A stretch of 64,000 nt of DNA from Sipunculus nudus (Eukaryota; Annelida; Sipuncula; Golfingiida; Sipunculidae). Positions 1 to 11,805 of this stretch are shown here, piece by piece; within the stretch, counting starts at the first letter, position 1, and each line of letters opens with the position of its first letter. The position numbers were made by a program, and so were the translations under genes. The stretch lies in assembly GCA_026874595.1 (NCBI GenBank), contig CM049318.1:39267956-39331955 (forward strand), written 5' to 3'. Under the pieces are notes generated by a model. That model did not search any database. It saw nothing but the letters and a program-made list of their open reading frames with translations, and had not been told where the DNA came from.

Positions 1-66
1 ATTAATTTGTCAAATAATTAATTATCAGAAGGATCAGTTATTAATGGGCGTTACCTGTCCTCTGAG

Positions 67-680
67 CTGTTCATATAATCAGGGTATCATGGTATTATAA
101 AGGTGTAGTATTCTTGTATTTAGCATAGACAGGAGACAGTCTTGTCCCTTTGACTGTTCAGTTAACAAAGGTATCACTGTATTGTAAATTTATAGAATTC
201 CTGTTTAGCAAATGCTGGAGCTAGACTTTTACTCAAAAAGTGTATATATAGTGAAGATATAACTGTATAATAATGGTATATGGAATTCCTGTGTTAAGCA
301 ATGGCTGGAGCTAGTCTCGTCCTCAAGGCTGTTCATTTAGTTGGGATATAACTATTACAGAGGTATAGAGCGCCTTGTGTTTATCAAAGGCTAGAGCCAG
401 TCTTGTCCCTGAATCCAAGAACTGTTCATATAATAAAGATATTACTGTCTTATACAGGTATGGAATTACTGTGTTTAGCAAAGGCTGGAGCCAGTCTTGT
501 TAGAACTGTTCATATAACCTGTATTATAAAGGTATTGAATCCCTTTGTTTTGCAAATCCTGGAGCCAATCTTGTTCCCGGAACTGTTCATATAGTCAAGG
601 TATAAAAGTATTATAAAAGACTGGAGCCAGTCATATAATTCCTGTGTTTAGCACGGGCTGGAGCCAGTCTTGGCCAAATT
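67..680. repeat. Degenerate tandem array, ~77-93 bp unit, about 7 copies
   Basis: Seven successive units open with CTGTTCATATA or a close variant, at about 67, 154, 241, 329, 422, 506 and 583. Each runs through a TATTATAAAGGTAT-like middle to a GGCTGGAGCCAGTCTTGT-like end. Unit lengths are about 87, 87, 88, 93, 84, 77 and 98 bp, so the array is old and indel-rich. The short open frame at 403-594 lies inside the array and is not a gene. The array may begin before the window. Confidence 0.85.
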
Positions 681-2404
681 GAAATAATCCATTAAGACCC
701 AGCTGGTATGTTGTGATACTGTTGATCATAGTGGACAGCCATACAGATATCATCTCACTAATACAAACACTCTGTCTACACAGCCAATAGTCTCACTGTG
801 TCATGTTTGGTTTCAGGTCCATTTCCCCAGAGATGAATCACCAGGGGAATATTTGTTTAGCAAACAATGCATGGAATGTTGGTCTAATTAAAGGAACAAT
901 GGTTTATGAATGGTCAGATATTATCCTTCACAACATTACAACTTTAAATATAATATCAAAAGCTTGTATTTTTTAATTGCTTCCATCTAGACAATTTCAG
1001 AGTGTATTTCATGGGTGTCACTTAAATTTAATAAAAATTAAATTATCCAGACCTTAAGTTTATTGTTGATAATGATCAAATGACTTTAGTTTAAGGATGA
1101 TTACAACAAAATTTAAAATTCATTGTCAATGCATCAAAGTCTGTACTCATCTACCAGATAGTCTGAGTGATCATGAGTACTTAACTGAAAAGCTATCCAA
1201 TATAGACAGTGATAATTCTTAAGATATAATTCTAATTATTATTAAGTGTATGTTGGTTGTCTGCTCTACTCCTGAGTTAACAGGGATTCCCATAAGGGGT
1301 GATCCGACTTTTTCTGTGTGTTATTGTTCTCTAACACTGTGCAGTGGACCAGCATGGCTATTCATACACCTGTCTATATTAAGTGTATGTGTTTAATTGT
1401 ATAAATATACAAATGAATAAATGTATATTTATCTTATTAAAATAAATATGTCTAAATATGTGTGTATAAACTTATCATCATGTATCAGTATGATATTTTC
1501 TTCATGTTAAATGCTTCAATTTTGTCTTGAACAAAAGTTTTAGGTTGGTTTAAACATATTTATTTAACCAGGATTACAAAAATATCTGTAAGGCTAATGC
1601 AAATGTTTTCCCGGGAAACATATATACAAACAAGGAGGTTAAATGAACACAGAAGGGTTTCAGGTTTCAAACAGATTATTGATGCAGTTAGTGTACTTAT
1701 TTAGAAGATCATCTATGAGCATCAAGGGACTGTTATAGGTAGCTAGGGGAGAGATAGTTCCTGAGTCGGCCATCTTTACTATCTCTCATTATCCAGCTTA
1801 AACACAAATCCTAGTCTGGCTGGCTTTGTCTGGGCCCAGTGTTTGTACTACTTTATTATAATCAAACACAGGGGCACAGTGCACCAGACAGATGGTTTAG
1901 GATACTACTGGTAATGACTGCATCCTGCTCATATCAGCACACAGTCTGTAGCTGATACAGTACTGCAGATTAAGGGTACGCAGTCAGACAAAGCATGGTT
2001 TAAGGATTTTTATCATCTTTTAACTATAGCATTGTTCTCATATATAAATTTATATGAATTATAAACTAATCATTTTTGACATCTCGTTTATCTTAAGATA
2101 TATTTTGTAACTGATAGAACAGGGACAGACAGAGTTCAGTTGTTTAGATACTGTACTTTGAAACTGCATGGGTGTTCATGTTTAAAATCTGCCACTGTCT
2201 GAACAGTGATGCAGATAAATTATACTATGACAGACAAAGAGAGGACTGACTTTGCATCATTCAGTTGTGTTGTTATCTGAAAACTTGATGTGGAGATATC
2301 ATAAAGTAAATACCTGGTTGTAGTGTAGATTAACAGCCACCCACATACACAGAAACCCCTGCATTATCAATTCACCATTGTACTAATTCACATCATATTT
2401 GCCC
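681..2404. other. Non-coding stretch with no recognisable feature
   Basis: AT-rich sequence with stops in all frames. I see no splice-flanked open segment, no inverted-repeat termini and no tandem array. It could be intergenic or intronic. Confidence 0.5.
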
Positions 2405-3041
2405 CTTCCAGGAGGGTAGGCATTCATCCCAGTTATGCTGCATGTCCCCTTTTATGGATGTAGTGCGTGTGCGGTGCAGATACATATGCAGTATTTTGTG
2501 TGTGTTTTCCCATTAGATACGTTTGTCAGTGGGTTTTAGGTCTCTCACTCTCTTTCACCTCTTCAAAACTGCACGTTTATGCATTCCTTTCCATACCCGC
2601 AGCAACATGGTCCCGCTGGAAAAAAGGTATCCTTTTCCACACAACACTCCGCACCAAACAAATGGACTTAGTCCTTCTCTTTTCCATATGAGCTATTTAA
2701 GATGGTTCAACATTCATATCCACATCCATATTGCATTAGTGGACACGTAGCTTATTAATTAAGTGTGTTTGTGTGTGTGTATTCACAACATAACTCATAC
2801 AATCCTGAACAAAATTTCATGATATTTTCAGGCCATTTTGGGAATGGGCCCAATATACACTTGACCAGATTTCTGTGTGGATCTGGCTCATGATCCTGAT
2901 TCAAGAACATCATCAAGGAATATTCATAATTGTACAATCACTTATGCATGAATGAGCCTGGGAACATACGGGTTTAATAAGTAAATGCAAGCAGGGGTTG
3001 GGGAGTGGTAATCAATAGGTGGAGGCTTGCATTCCTCAGAA
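2405..3041 (+). repeat. Dispersed repeat family A, copy 1, interrupted by ~320 bp
   Basis: The head at 2405-2437 (CCAGGAGGGTAGGCATTC) matches the head of the family A copies at 14,467 and, reversed, 33,360. The body resumes at about 2762 with a GTGTGTTTGTGTG run, then ACAACATAACTCAT, TTTCTGTGTGGATCTGGC and a GGAGGCTTGCATTCCTC end. About 320 bp at 2440-2760 have no counterpart in the other copies and look like an insertion. The three overlapping short ORFs here are repeat-derived. Confidence 0.7.
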
Positions 3042-4029
3042 GTCTAAATGTTTGTCTCTTTTTAGCCATTTGTGATTAAAGTGGCATGTTACCAGCATTC
3101 CTTTTGCCAAACATAGAAGGATTTGCATAATAAATATATTTATTTATATTTAATAAATATATAATATAATATATATATTTATTAGGGTTTTAAATATATC
3201 AGATGCGCATTCTTGTTTTTATGTAAGGATATATTTTTCACTTGACGGAAACATTTATCTTGTTGTCAGATAACAAAGATGCAATCTATGGAGTCTGAAT
3301 AACCTTCTTGATGAATAGAAAGGAGAATTTATAAAACCTGAAACAGCTCATAAGGAAGTAAACTGTAGAGTCCCAGGGTAATATGATGGAGGCCATGCGT
3401 TATTTTTAGCGAGAGCAGTGGTTTTTCTGTAATATCAATCCTCCAGGGATTTGTGGGTTTTGAAATTCTCGTAAAGCATCATGCTTCACGTGGAACAATA
3501 GCCACTCCTGTTTCATGACAGCTGAGTGGTTTTTGATTCCTCGTGGCTTGGCACAGTACCATCTGACGGGATCACTTTATAGCAGTATATCTGACATTCT
3601 TTATGTTTATACATTTTCTTGATATAATTAAGGTCTTTTTGTGACTATGGCCACACAGAAAAGATGAATAGTTCTATAAGACTTTGGAACCCTAAAAATA
3701 TGAAGTGATAGTATAGGTATGGCTCTTTATCCGTTGTCTGTCCAGTCATCTGGTCATCCATTAGCAGGGCACAAATCACAACTGCCTGTAACTAAAAATC
3801 TAGGGAGGTCCATTAAAAAATCTCCTTGGAAAGCTGAAATTAGGTCACTGCGACTTTTATCCTCCAAGCTATGGGGCTTGTAAGTACCCCCCAGAATAAT
3901 CAACAATTTGATACAAAACCTCCAATATCTTGATAATTAATGCATGGATTGTCATGAATCTTGCCTTGAATATTGACCATGACTAGTTTTGTCAGGGCTG
4001 ATGAAGAAAAACCTTTGCTAAAACAGTCT
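3042..4029. other. Non-coding stretch
   Basis: Nothing gene-like is visible. A dense A/T block made of TAAATATAT-type words sits at about 3125-3190. Confidence 0.45.
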
Positions 4030-4330
4030 AAATGGCCGAAACAGCAAGCATAAAATTGCTTTCCGTTTCGAAACACTGTCGTTCACAAGATTGGGTTCGG
4101 CTCTCGAATGGCATGGCTGGGTCTCCGCTCCTAGGATTGGTAGGCTGTGTATGCTGTGGCTTTCCTGCAAGGTCACTGGTCTGGGATGTACGGTGGCGGT
4201 CTCTCGCGGCTCCCTGCTTGGCTTGGTGTGGCATTGCATCTGTTGGCTCAGAGAACATGCTTAGGGAGCGCGCAGGGCTGAGGTCTTGACCACAGCAACC
4301 TTTAGTTGCTCGATGAGCAAAAACCTCTTC
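4030..4330. promoter_or_regulatory. Isolated CpG-dense block
   Basis: Between 4030 and 4290 there are more than a dozen CpGs (for example TTCCGTTTCG, TCTCGCGGCTCC, GAGCGCGCAG) in an otherwise CpG-poor neighbourhood. ORFs of 73-85 codons are open on both strands because GC-rich sequence has few stops, and none has a recognisable motif. The block ends in a small inverted repeat (AGCAACCTTTAGTTGCT) followed by GATGAGCAAAAACCTC. A similar GATGAGCAAAAAC phrase occurs inside the MITE copy at about 30,783, so part of this may be a repeat end instead of a regulatory island. Confidence 0.3.
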
Positions 4331-4379
4331 TCACTCATTTAAAAAGGATTATGGCTGCATTTTAAGCCAAGCTTTTCAT

Positions 4380-5000
4380 CCCAAACTTTCCATCTTGCAC
4401 ATTAAGCTGACTTGCAAGTATGGGGAGAGCATAAATGAATTTGGGGTCACAAGGTCAAAGATCAAGGTCACAGGGGCCAGCTGTTCACAAATTAGTTTCC
4501 AGTTGATAACTCCAGTTTAGTTAGACATATTTGTTTCAAACTTAACTTATATATGGTTCACCAATAAAGTAAGAACCCTGTTGATTTTAGGGTCCAAAGG
4601 TCAAAGTTGATTTATTAATAACCCACAAGTAAGAAACATTTTGATATTTAGGGTCCAGAGGTCAAAGGTGAAGGTCACAGGAGCCACATCTTTAAAATGA
4701 TTGTGGATGCACTTTAAATCAAATCTTTCACACATAGCTTACTTGCCCAAAGTTGAAGAAATCTTTAGATTTTTAGGTTACCCTTGTCAGAAGTCAAGGT
4801 CACTGGGACCCTTTTTTTAAAGATTGTTACAATAATTTAAATGCTTCAAATTCAAGGATAATAAATTCTCAGATTTTTGGTCACAAGGTTATTGGTTAAG
4901 ATCACAGGTCCATCATTCTGAAAAATTTCTTTAAAAATATCCTTAAGGACAAATACAGCTGAGCGTTGAGACCCCTAGATCCTTAGTTTAATTTATAATT
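4380..5000 (+). repeat. AGGTCA-rich degenerate repeat, family C, copy 1
   Basis: Several degenerate units of roughly 100-160 bp carry AAGGTCAAAGATCAAGGTCA-type phrases (for example 4448-4475, 4595-4610 and 4650-4680). The copy ends at about 4960-4985 with CAGCTGAGCGTTGAGACCCC. The same terminal phrase closes the copy near 12,110-12,140 and occurs alone near 20,990-21,015. This repeat style is common in molluscan genomes, and I know of no coding function for it. Confidence 0.65.
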
Positions 5001-5629
5001 TGGGGGCAAAATATGCTATATTCAAGCAGCTTTCAGCAAAAATGTGTAACAAATCTTGAAATGCTACATTTGAACAACGGAAAAGTTTATCACTTTTCAA
5101 AACATCTGTATGAATAAATTTTTTTGCATTATTATAATAAAAATAATGATTCTCTAGAGTGACTTAGACCAGTTTGTCAAACTTGCAACTGGAATATCAT
5201 GGATATAGGCCCCTGTTAAAAAGAGTTCCATAAAAATCAGCAGCGGAATATTAGAACATTTTTCCCATGCTGCCTTACTCAGTTGAATGTGAGATTTTAC
5301 TGTGTATCATACAGTATGGGTTTATAGCTTTGCTTGATGAGACTGTTTGCCCTTGTTGGTTTTGTGTGCATGAGGCTGGTTGGTTTTCTTTTTGAATTAT
5401 TGATATAAATGAGCAGCATATGGACCTTTAAAAGGGATACTTTTATTTAGATTTGGTGTTTGTTATGTTATTTTCCTCACCACTCCCTCAGTAAATATTG
5501 AAAAACATAATGTTTTTGTACATTTGACCAAATTGTTTTGTAGAAGTGATTGTGGCCAATTTTTCAGTTTTATTGTCTCATTTCTGAGAGGACAGTTACC
5601 ATGGCAACTATTAATGGTAGGAATTGGTT
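5001..5629. other. Non-coding stretch
   Basis: No supported gene. The 70-codon minus-strand frame at 5463-5675 has no splice context or motif and runs into the adjacent repeat. Confidence 0.4.
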
Positions 5630-6425
5630 GTAAAATAGGGTTTGATGATTTAATTAAAGAAAAAAGAAAGAACAACAGATGATCAATTTTTAATCAGTTA
5701 TTTTATGTACCTACTGTATTAAAATGAAATCAGCTTTTACGAATCATGCCAAAAATTTGACAAAGTCAATTCAGTATGACTGAAAGGTCAAGGTCATTGC
5801 CTGGTTGTTGACACTTGGTCACTATACAAGGTTCAGTTTTAATGCTATTCATTATAACTTTGTGTTTTGTCATTCTTATATCTCTTTTTATATACACTGG
5901 TCATATGATGGGAGTATTATAATATACCCACCGTTGTCTGTTAACTTTTAGTGTCGCCGCGATTACTTACCAGGGCTGTGACAGATTTTCACAAAACTCA
6001 CCATAACTACTTACCACCAGATTATGTCACCTGAGTTGGATTATGGGCAACATCCATGCATATTTATAAGGTCACTGGTCAGGAGACTGCTTTGTGGTGT
6101 TGCCACGATAACTTATGTAGAATATGAAGGTTTGTGATAAAACTCATCAGAAATGTTAATCAATAAAATATCTCACCTAAGTTTGATCTCCAGCAAAATC
6201 CATGCATATTTAATGAGGTCAGAGTTCACCACACTTTGGAGGCACATTGGTGACTTACCAAAAGTCCTATAGATTTTAATGAAACTCATTATACATATTT
6301 ACCAATAGAGTTTTTCACCTGAATTACCTTCTTATCAAAATTGACACACATTTAATGAGGTCAGAGGTCACCAAATACATTACAGATGTATTATGCATTT
6401 TGAGGTGTTCTTGTTTCAGATTATG
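5620..6425 (+). repeat. Dispersed repeat family B, longest copy
   Basis: The first third (to about 5,890) aligns by eye with 26,330-26,660; both have GGTAGGAATTGGTTG-like, CTGAAAGGTCAAGGT and TTGTTGA(C/T)ACTT phrases. The remainder aligns with 24,020-24,345, with TGATGAAACTCA-like, CATGCATATTTAATGAGGTCAGAG and TCACCTGAATTA phrases. This copy therefore joins the two partial copies into one longer consensus. Internal units with GAGGTCAGAGGTCACC recur roughly every 120-180 bp. Confidence 0.65.
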
Positions 6426-6656
6426 AAAATTATGTGGATATATAACTTCATTTCATGTCCACACAAGTTGTGATCAGTTATAAAAAAATGCAACAAATTT
6501 AATAAATTATGAAAGAAAACAACCAAATTTCAGTATTTATAATCAGTTAACTGGCCCACCACAATCAACAATACAAGAATGATTTTACCCTTTTATCATT
6601 TGATATTTGCAGATCAGCAGAGAGCATCTTTTAAAATTGCCACATTACCTTTAATA

Positions 6657-6720
6657 GTAATTCATATGGAAATATATATGATATATATTTATATATATAT
6701 ATATGATATATATATATATA

Positions 6721-6771
<51 letters not shown>

Positions 6772-6780
6772 AATATGTAT
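6657..6780. repeat. (TA)n / (ATATGAT)n microsatellite
   Basis: Almost uninterrupted alternating A and T, with ATGATATATAT interruptions at 6,680-6,725. It creates artefactual YIYIYI-type ORFs on both strands. Confidence 0.95.
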
Positions 6781-7195
6781 ATGGGAAGAAAAATAATTTC
6801 TGTTTTTGTGTGGGAAAATGGTAAATTCTTTATTTCATGGGAAGAAAGAGAATTTCTTGTCCTTGAAGGAATGGCAATTTCTGTCTGTACAGGAAACAAT
6901 AATAAATTATGTCTACTTTGGAAATATGATAAATTCTGCATGTCATTGGAAGAAAGATAATTTCTTTTTGTCATAGAAAGAATGAGAGTTTCTGTTTGTC
7001 TTGGAAAGAAAGATTATTTCCATATGTTCTGTTTTTCTGTGAAATAATGATAATTTCTGTTTGTCTTGCAAAAAAAAAAGAGAGAATTTCTTTATGTCTC
7101 AGGAAGAAGGAGCATTTCTATTGTTCCTGGGAAGAATTGTAATTTTTAATGGTCAGTGGAGGAATAAGAATTCCTGTTTGTCCTGTGAAATTTCT
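6780..7195. repeat. Degenerate ~30-35 bp tandem array
   Basis: About a dozen divergent units follow the pattern GGAAGAAAGATAATTTCTG then TTTGTC, for example at 6,781, 6,839, 6,950, 7,000 and 7,090. It adjoins the TA microsatellite. The spacing drifts with indels, so this is an old minisatellite. The 61-codon frame at 6775-6960 is array sequence. Confidence 0.7.
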
Positions 7196-7669
7196 GGATC
7201 AAATTTGGCTCAAAATAAAGATTTTGAAAAATAACAATAATTGGTATTTTTGTTAAATTATGTGTGGAAAGGAGCCAGTTACACAGAATTATTTGATTTA
7301 TAATTATATACAAATGCCTCTCTGATAACCAAGTGCTGGTGGCTGTAGACAATACATAATCTACCTTGCTGATTTTATCTAAAGCAGCATCACATGACAG
7401 CCCAGAGAGTCTGTACAGAAAGAGAAGCTCGTGGGCAAAACAGGAAGCTAGCATGATATTTGTGAGCATGTGACAAACTGGGTGTGTGTTAACTGCATAC
7501 ATGATTTTAAAGCTGATATGACAGGGTTTGTCCTACAGTAAGGGTATATAAACTGTATATGTGGTGATAAACTGATACCGGGTTCCTCCTCAGTGTCAGG
7601 AAGCTAGGTTATGGTTATTAATACTGGCCCACTGACAGATAGACTGTTATGTTTTGCTTTCTGTATGTT

Positions 7670-7700
<31 letters not shown>

Positions 7701-8414
7701 ACCAAATAGAGAAGATGAGAGAAAGAGCCAGTTTCAATCTGCATTTCTCACATGAATGCTTTTAAATGATATATTTTGGAATAAGTTGCTATATGAGTGA
7801 AAATTATTTCTGCATTTGTGTTATGTTTTATACAGGACAAGTATAAAAAAAATTGATATCTCTAAACAGATGATACTGTGAAAGTTGAAAACTCCTGGGA
7901 TATGCAGATGAAACAGATAATGAAAAAGCTCTGCCAGTTTGTAAAATGTTCAGCTGATTCTTTCCGTCAGTGCATGGTGAATCAGTCCAAGACATCTTTA
8001 AGTCAGATGGGATTACTGATATAGAAACAATATCACCAGTACACAGATGCCTGCAAATTAGATTTCTTCCCTTATGGAATTAGCTGAGCCACTATGGTGG
8101 CAGGAATATTAAGCCAGTCCCCTCAACACTAGTATTGAAATTTAGAACACCAGGGCTAGACATTAACTGTTGCCTGCTTGCCTTGGGGCAAGGAAAAGTC
8201 TAAATAGTTGGTTCCAAGTTGCCTGACTATAGGCAAGTGGATTCAGTGTAGATCCTTTTATCTTGAATATCCTGATGTTGTTTATCAAATAATAAAGGAA
8301 ATAAATTACAAAAATATTGTTCAGTTGCTATAATTAGCTAATAAACTTGCAAAATAATCATACGGACATGGTACATGACTCTGGTGGCTATTTTGTTCAT
8401 GCATGGCATTCATG
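7196..8414. other. Non-coding stretch with a TG/GA microsatellite
   Basis: A (TG)n run followed by (AG)n lies at about 7,668-7,702. A 118-codon minus-strand frame (7146-7502) has no recognisable domain, no splice context and AT-rich composition like the flanks. I see nothing else. Confidence 0.45.
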
Positions 8415-8674
8415 GCTGTGGTGTTCCCAGCTGTGGTGTTCCCTGCAGTGGTGTTCATGCCCGTGGTGTTTATGCCTGTGGTGTTTATGGCCATAGTGTT
8501 TATGGCCATAGTATTCACAGATGAAGTGTTCCTGGCCATGGTGTTTATGGCTATGGTGTTTATGGCCATGGTGTTTTTATGGCCATGGTTTTTATGGCCT
8601 TGATGTTTATGGCTGTGGTGTACACGGCTGTGGTGTTCGTGGCTGTGGAGATCATGACTGTTGTGTTCATGGCC
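8415..8674. repeat. 15-bp minisatellite, ~17 units
   Basis: Tandem units follow the pattern GCTGTGGTGTTCATG with drift; one unit near 8,570 carries a 2-bp insertion. Since 15 is a multiple of 3, frames stay open on both strands, giving pentapeptide-repeat ORFs: a VVF-containing repeat on plus and an INT-containing repeat on minus. No start context, splice signals or flanking coding sequence support translation. Confidence 0.92.
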
Positions 8675-9641
8675 AAATTTTATTGATTTTGGAAGGACTT
8701 GTACACTTTTGGTGTGGCAAGTAAAGTAAAATTGCCTGATGGGGTGAGTACTTTCAAAAGTTAATGCAGTACCTCTATACCTTTTTAAATGTTTTATATT
8801 TTTCTTACTCTTATCAAATACTCTTTTATATTTTCCTGCTCAAATCAGGATTTTTACTCATATTTTATTGTATTGTGAGAGCAGTGGATATGCACAGTTA
8901 TTGTTTCATTATAGTGTTATTTTATGGATTTAAATCTTGCTGTAACCTCACTAATGATTACAGTACTGAGGACTCCTGTGCTGTATAACTCTCAACAAAA
9001 TTCCAAATATTGTTTCGGAATAAACTCAATTATAAGCATCACCAATCCCAGAATGTACTCTAGCTGTACAGTTCAGCACTGCATGAATCATACTTTTTTA
9101 ATTTCTATGCATAAAAAATTTCTTTTTATATTTTTTACTTCCATGAACTTCAGAGAGGCAGTATTGCTAAGATCATGCCCTGAAGACAGGTCAAATTACT
9201 TGACTTATGTCAGACAGGCTGGATGACTGGAGACAGTGTGAGGGGATGTCAGGGATAACTGCTGTTACCATGGGATTGGTCACATGACCTGTATTTTGTC
9301 AAGACCAATTTAGGATGACCCATTAATGTTTCGTTGTGTCAGCACATTGAGCACTTCATATGTACAGGAAATAAAAGAGAAAGTTTGTGATACTCTCATG
9401 TGTATTTTATCTATCATCTGTGATATTTTATTAATGTGGTTTTGTAACATTGGAGCAGATAAATAAGTGCCATGGATCACTGATAGGAAGTGCTTGTTTT
9501 ATGATATTTATTTTGTTGATGTATTTCTTGATGTATTGTAATTCTTGATGTATCTGTGCTTTTCAGGTGTGTTCCATAGAATTTGAAAGTGCACTTAATG
9601 GTTTTATAACTGAAAGAAACACAGATATAACAAAAAAAATC
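8675..9641. other. Non-coding stretch
   Basis: The frames of up to 100 codons at 8764-9226 overlap each other in AT-rich sequence and have no motif. I see no repeat family boundary here. Confidence 0.4.
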
Positions 9642-9920
9642 AAAAGTATGGTTGTCAGGCACTCCCCATATCAATTTTATCCCCCAACATAAAACATTTT
9701 TATTTTGATTTTTACCTTTAAGAAGATAAAATAATACAATTTTGATAAGATTTTGTTATGTAGTGCTCTTACCTGTTTAGCAAAAAAAAAAATCTGTTAT
9801 TTTCATGCTTTTCCCTGATCATATGACATTTTTATCAAAACAGACAAAAAAGGTCAAAAATAAAGTATTGCCCATCTGCAGTGATTTCTGAGAACCATAC
9901 CTTTTTATTTTTTGGCCTAA
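9642..9920 (+). mobile_element. MITE-1 copy 1 (~280 bp, terminal inverted repeats)
   Basis: The left end AAAAGTATGGTTGTCAGGCAC and the right end GAGAACCATACCTTTTTATT are inverted copies of each other. The interior has GTCTGTTTAGCAAAA-like, TTTTCCCTGATCATATGACA and a CCCCC patch, shared with the copies at 22.4, 30.6 and 45.5 kb. It has no coding capacity, as expected of a non-autonomous DNA transposon. The right end extends to TTTTGGCCTAA. I could not define a target-site duplication. Confidence 0.8.
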
Positions 9921-10081
9921 GGACAGATTTTTAGAACTGATTGCTTGACAGTGGACTATACCAGTTGCCAGTAGGAGGATTATCTTCCAAATTACTGAAA
10001 GTTTTTAAAACTTTTTCTGTACTATTAAAAGTGTTTATTATAACAGTGCTATAAAAGTATGAGTTAAAATATTAAGTGGAG

Positions 10082-10155
10082 GCAGAGTGGTTAAATGTTG
10101 GATTATCATAGAGTGGAGGTCCCCTGGACAGAGTCTTAGTGGAGTCTCCAGGAGA
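10082..10155 (+). repeat. tRNA-like SINE relic
   Basis: GCAGAGTGGTTAAATGTTGG resembles the D-arm/A-box side of a tRNA. No convincing B box (GGTTCRANTCC) follows at the right distance, so this is at best a decayed SINE head. Confidence 0.3.
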
Positions 10156-10291
10156 AGTTAAAGAGTGTTAAATTATAGGTAGATGTAGGCAATAATATAA
10201 AAATAGATGTAGAGCAATATTAACTCTAATGCATTTCAGTATTTATAATAATACATTATGGATATTTTTCTTCACAGTATGTAAGTTAATT

Positions 10292-10440
10292 TTGACCTGG
10301 AATGTCAAGTGGTAACACACTGGGCTCTATATGCTGGTGACCTGTGTTTGATTCCCTGCATGGTCTGTCCAGTGTATGTATGTGTGTGTTTGTGTGCCAC
10401 AGTGTGTGTGTGTGTGTGTGTGGGTGGGGGGGATGGAGGT
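10292..10440 (+). repeat. tRNA-derived SINE fragment with (GT)n tail
   Basis: AAGTGGTAACACACTGGGC (about 10,305-10,323) has the form of an A box, and GTGTTTGATTCCC (about 10,344-10,356) has the form of a B box. Their spacing of about 30 bp fits a tRNA-like RNA polymerase III promoter. A TGTGTGTG microsatellite from about 10,375 to 10,430 follows. The pairing needed for a working tRNA is not preserved, so I call a SINE head and not a tRNA gene. Confidence 0.5.
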
Positions 10441-11805
10441 CTCAAGTTTATTCCGCCTCTGGAGACTACACAGTGCCATCATCTGAGCCATGAAGTGTCT
10501 CACATTAATTATCTTAACAAATTACAAAATCTGTGTAAAATAAATAAGTTCAGTGTTTAAAAATCCCCCATTTTAAAGAATTCTATTGCATAGTTTTGTG
10601 TAAGAACTGATGTAAGTATTATGTGATTCTAAGTTCTCAGTATAGTAGCTGATATATATATATACTTATATAGACTGTTTGAGGTGTGCTGCCAGTGATG
10701 CAGACAGCTGTTATGTTTACTCTTGCTCCTGGATAGACTGCATCAGCTTATGGATGGAGTAAATAGGATCAGAGCAAATAGAGGATTATACAGTGGCTAA
10801 GAATAATGTGCCAGGAATAAGCCAGAGACCACATCCTGGCTATTTACTATTCATGAACCAAGCCCTGGGGGTCAGGAGAGGTCACCAGGGCTGCTGCCTC
10901 AAAACCACCCAGGTCTCAGAAGGCAGTTTAGCTTCCGAAGCCAATTACCAAGATGGGGCAGAGGTTTTGGTTGGTACATCACCCACGTGCCCCTCTAGGT
11001 GTGGGGATGATGTTATTCTCCTGCAGGAGACACCTTACATACCAGCACGATTACTTCATAAATATTTTCTCACCTGGCCAGGTGATTTATACGTAAGGAT
11101 ATATGTTTGTAAGAGCAAAAATATACAAAAGGTGATGTCAGGTGGTGTAGGCTTATTTGTGTATTATGTTCCAATCAAGAATTTCTTGAATGATATATGG
11201 AACCATATTATACCTTTTCCTAAAATTATTGTACTTCCAACAAGGAGCTTATGTTTTCACCTATGTGTTTGTCTTTTTGTTGATTTGTTTGTTTGTTTAC
11301 CTAAAAACTATTGCAAAGGTCGAAATAAACTTTTTGGAGGTGCTGGATATGGGTCAGTTAAATAACCATTTAAAATACTGTTCATAGCTGGATAAAGAGG
11401 CAGATGTAGTTTATTTGTTTTGACTTTGGGGATGTATACTCTCCACTCAGAGCTATTCAAGTTCCCATCAGTGATGGAGGGAAGTATCTTTGAGCACCCG
11501 TGGAAAGAATCATGAATTTATTCCTTCTGACAGTCAGCCATGAGACCAGCTGGTAGCTCCAAACCTGAACCTCCCCCCCCCCCCTTCCAAAGTAGCATGG
11601 AACAGTCATATAATTTTCCATTTTACAATTAACTTTATCCTCTCCTTTGTGTGTTGCTCATCAGCCGTGAATTATGTCAAATGAGTAAAATTGGCATGGA
11701 GCCAAAAGAAAATTATTATTTATTTCTTTCACTAAATGCATCATTAACCTTAATTGCTAGTAGTTTCTGGCTTTGAAATTTCACTGCTGCCATTTTATAT
11801 AAAAC
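10441..11805. other. Non-coding stretch holding the longest ORF of the window
   Basis: The 190-codon plus frame at 10793-11365 is the longest open frame. Its first ~95 codons are fairly GC-rich and hydrophilic, while the rest is low-complexity (FVDLFVCL-like, from TTTGTTTGTTTG). I recognise no family, and neither a TATA element nor convincing splice signals frame it. A (C)n tract lies at about 11,573-11,584. Confidence 0.35.

Noticed and set aside
6657-6780. Foldback element in the ATATGATATAT tract
   Set aside because: Any alternating AT tract is self-complementary; there is no evidence beyond microsatellite.
7146-7502. 118-codon minus-strand ORF
   Set aside because: AT-rich, no motif, overlaps the end of a degenerate array, no splice signals.
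10793-11365. 190-codon ORF, the longest in the window
   Set aside because: No recognisable domain, the second half is low-complexity from TTTG runs, and no promoter or splice context was found. Kept only as a note in the region entry.
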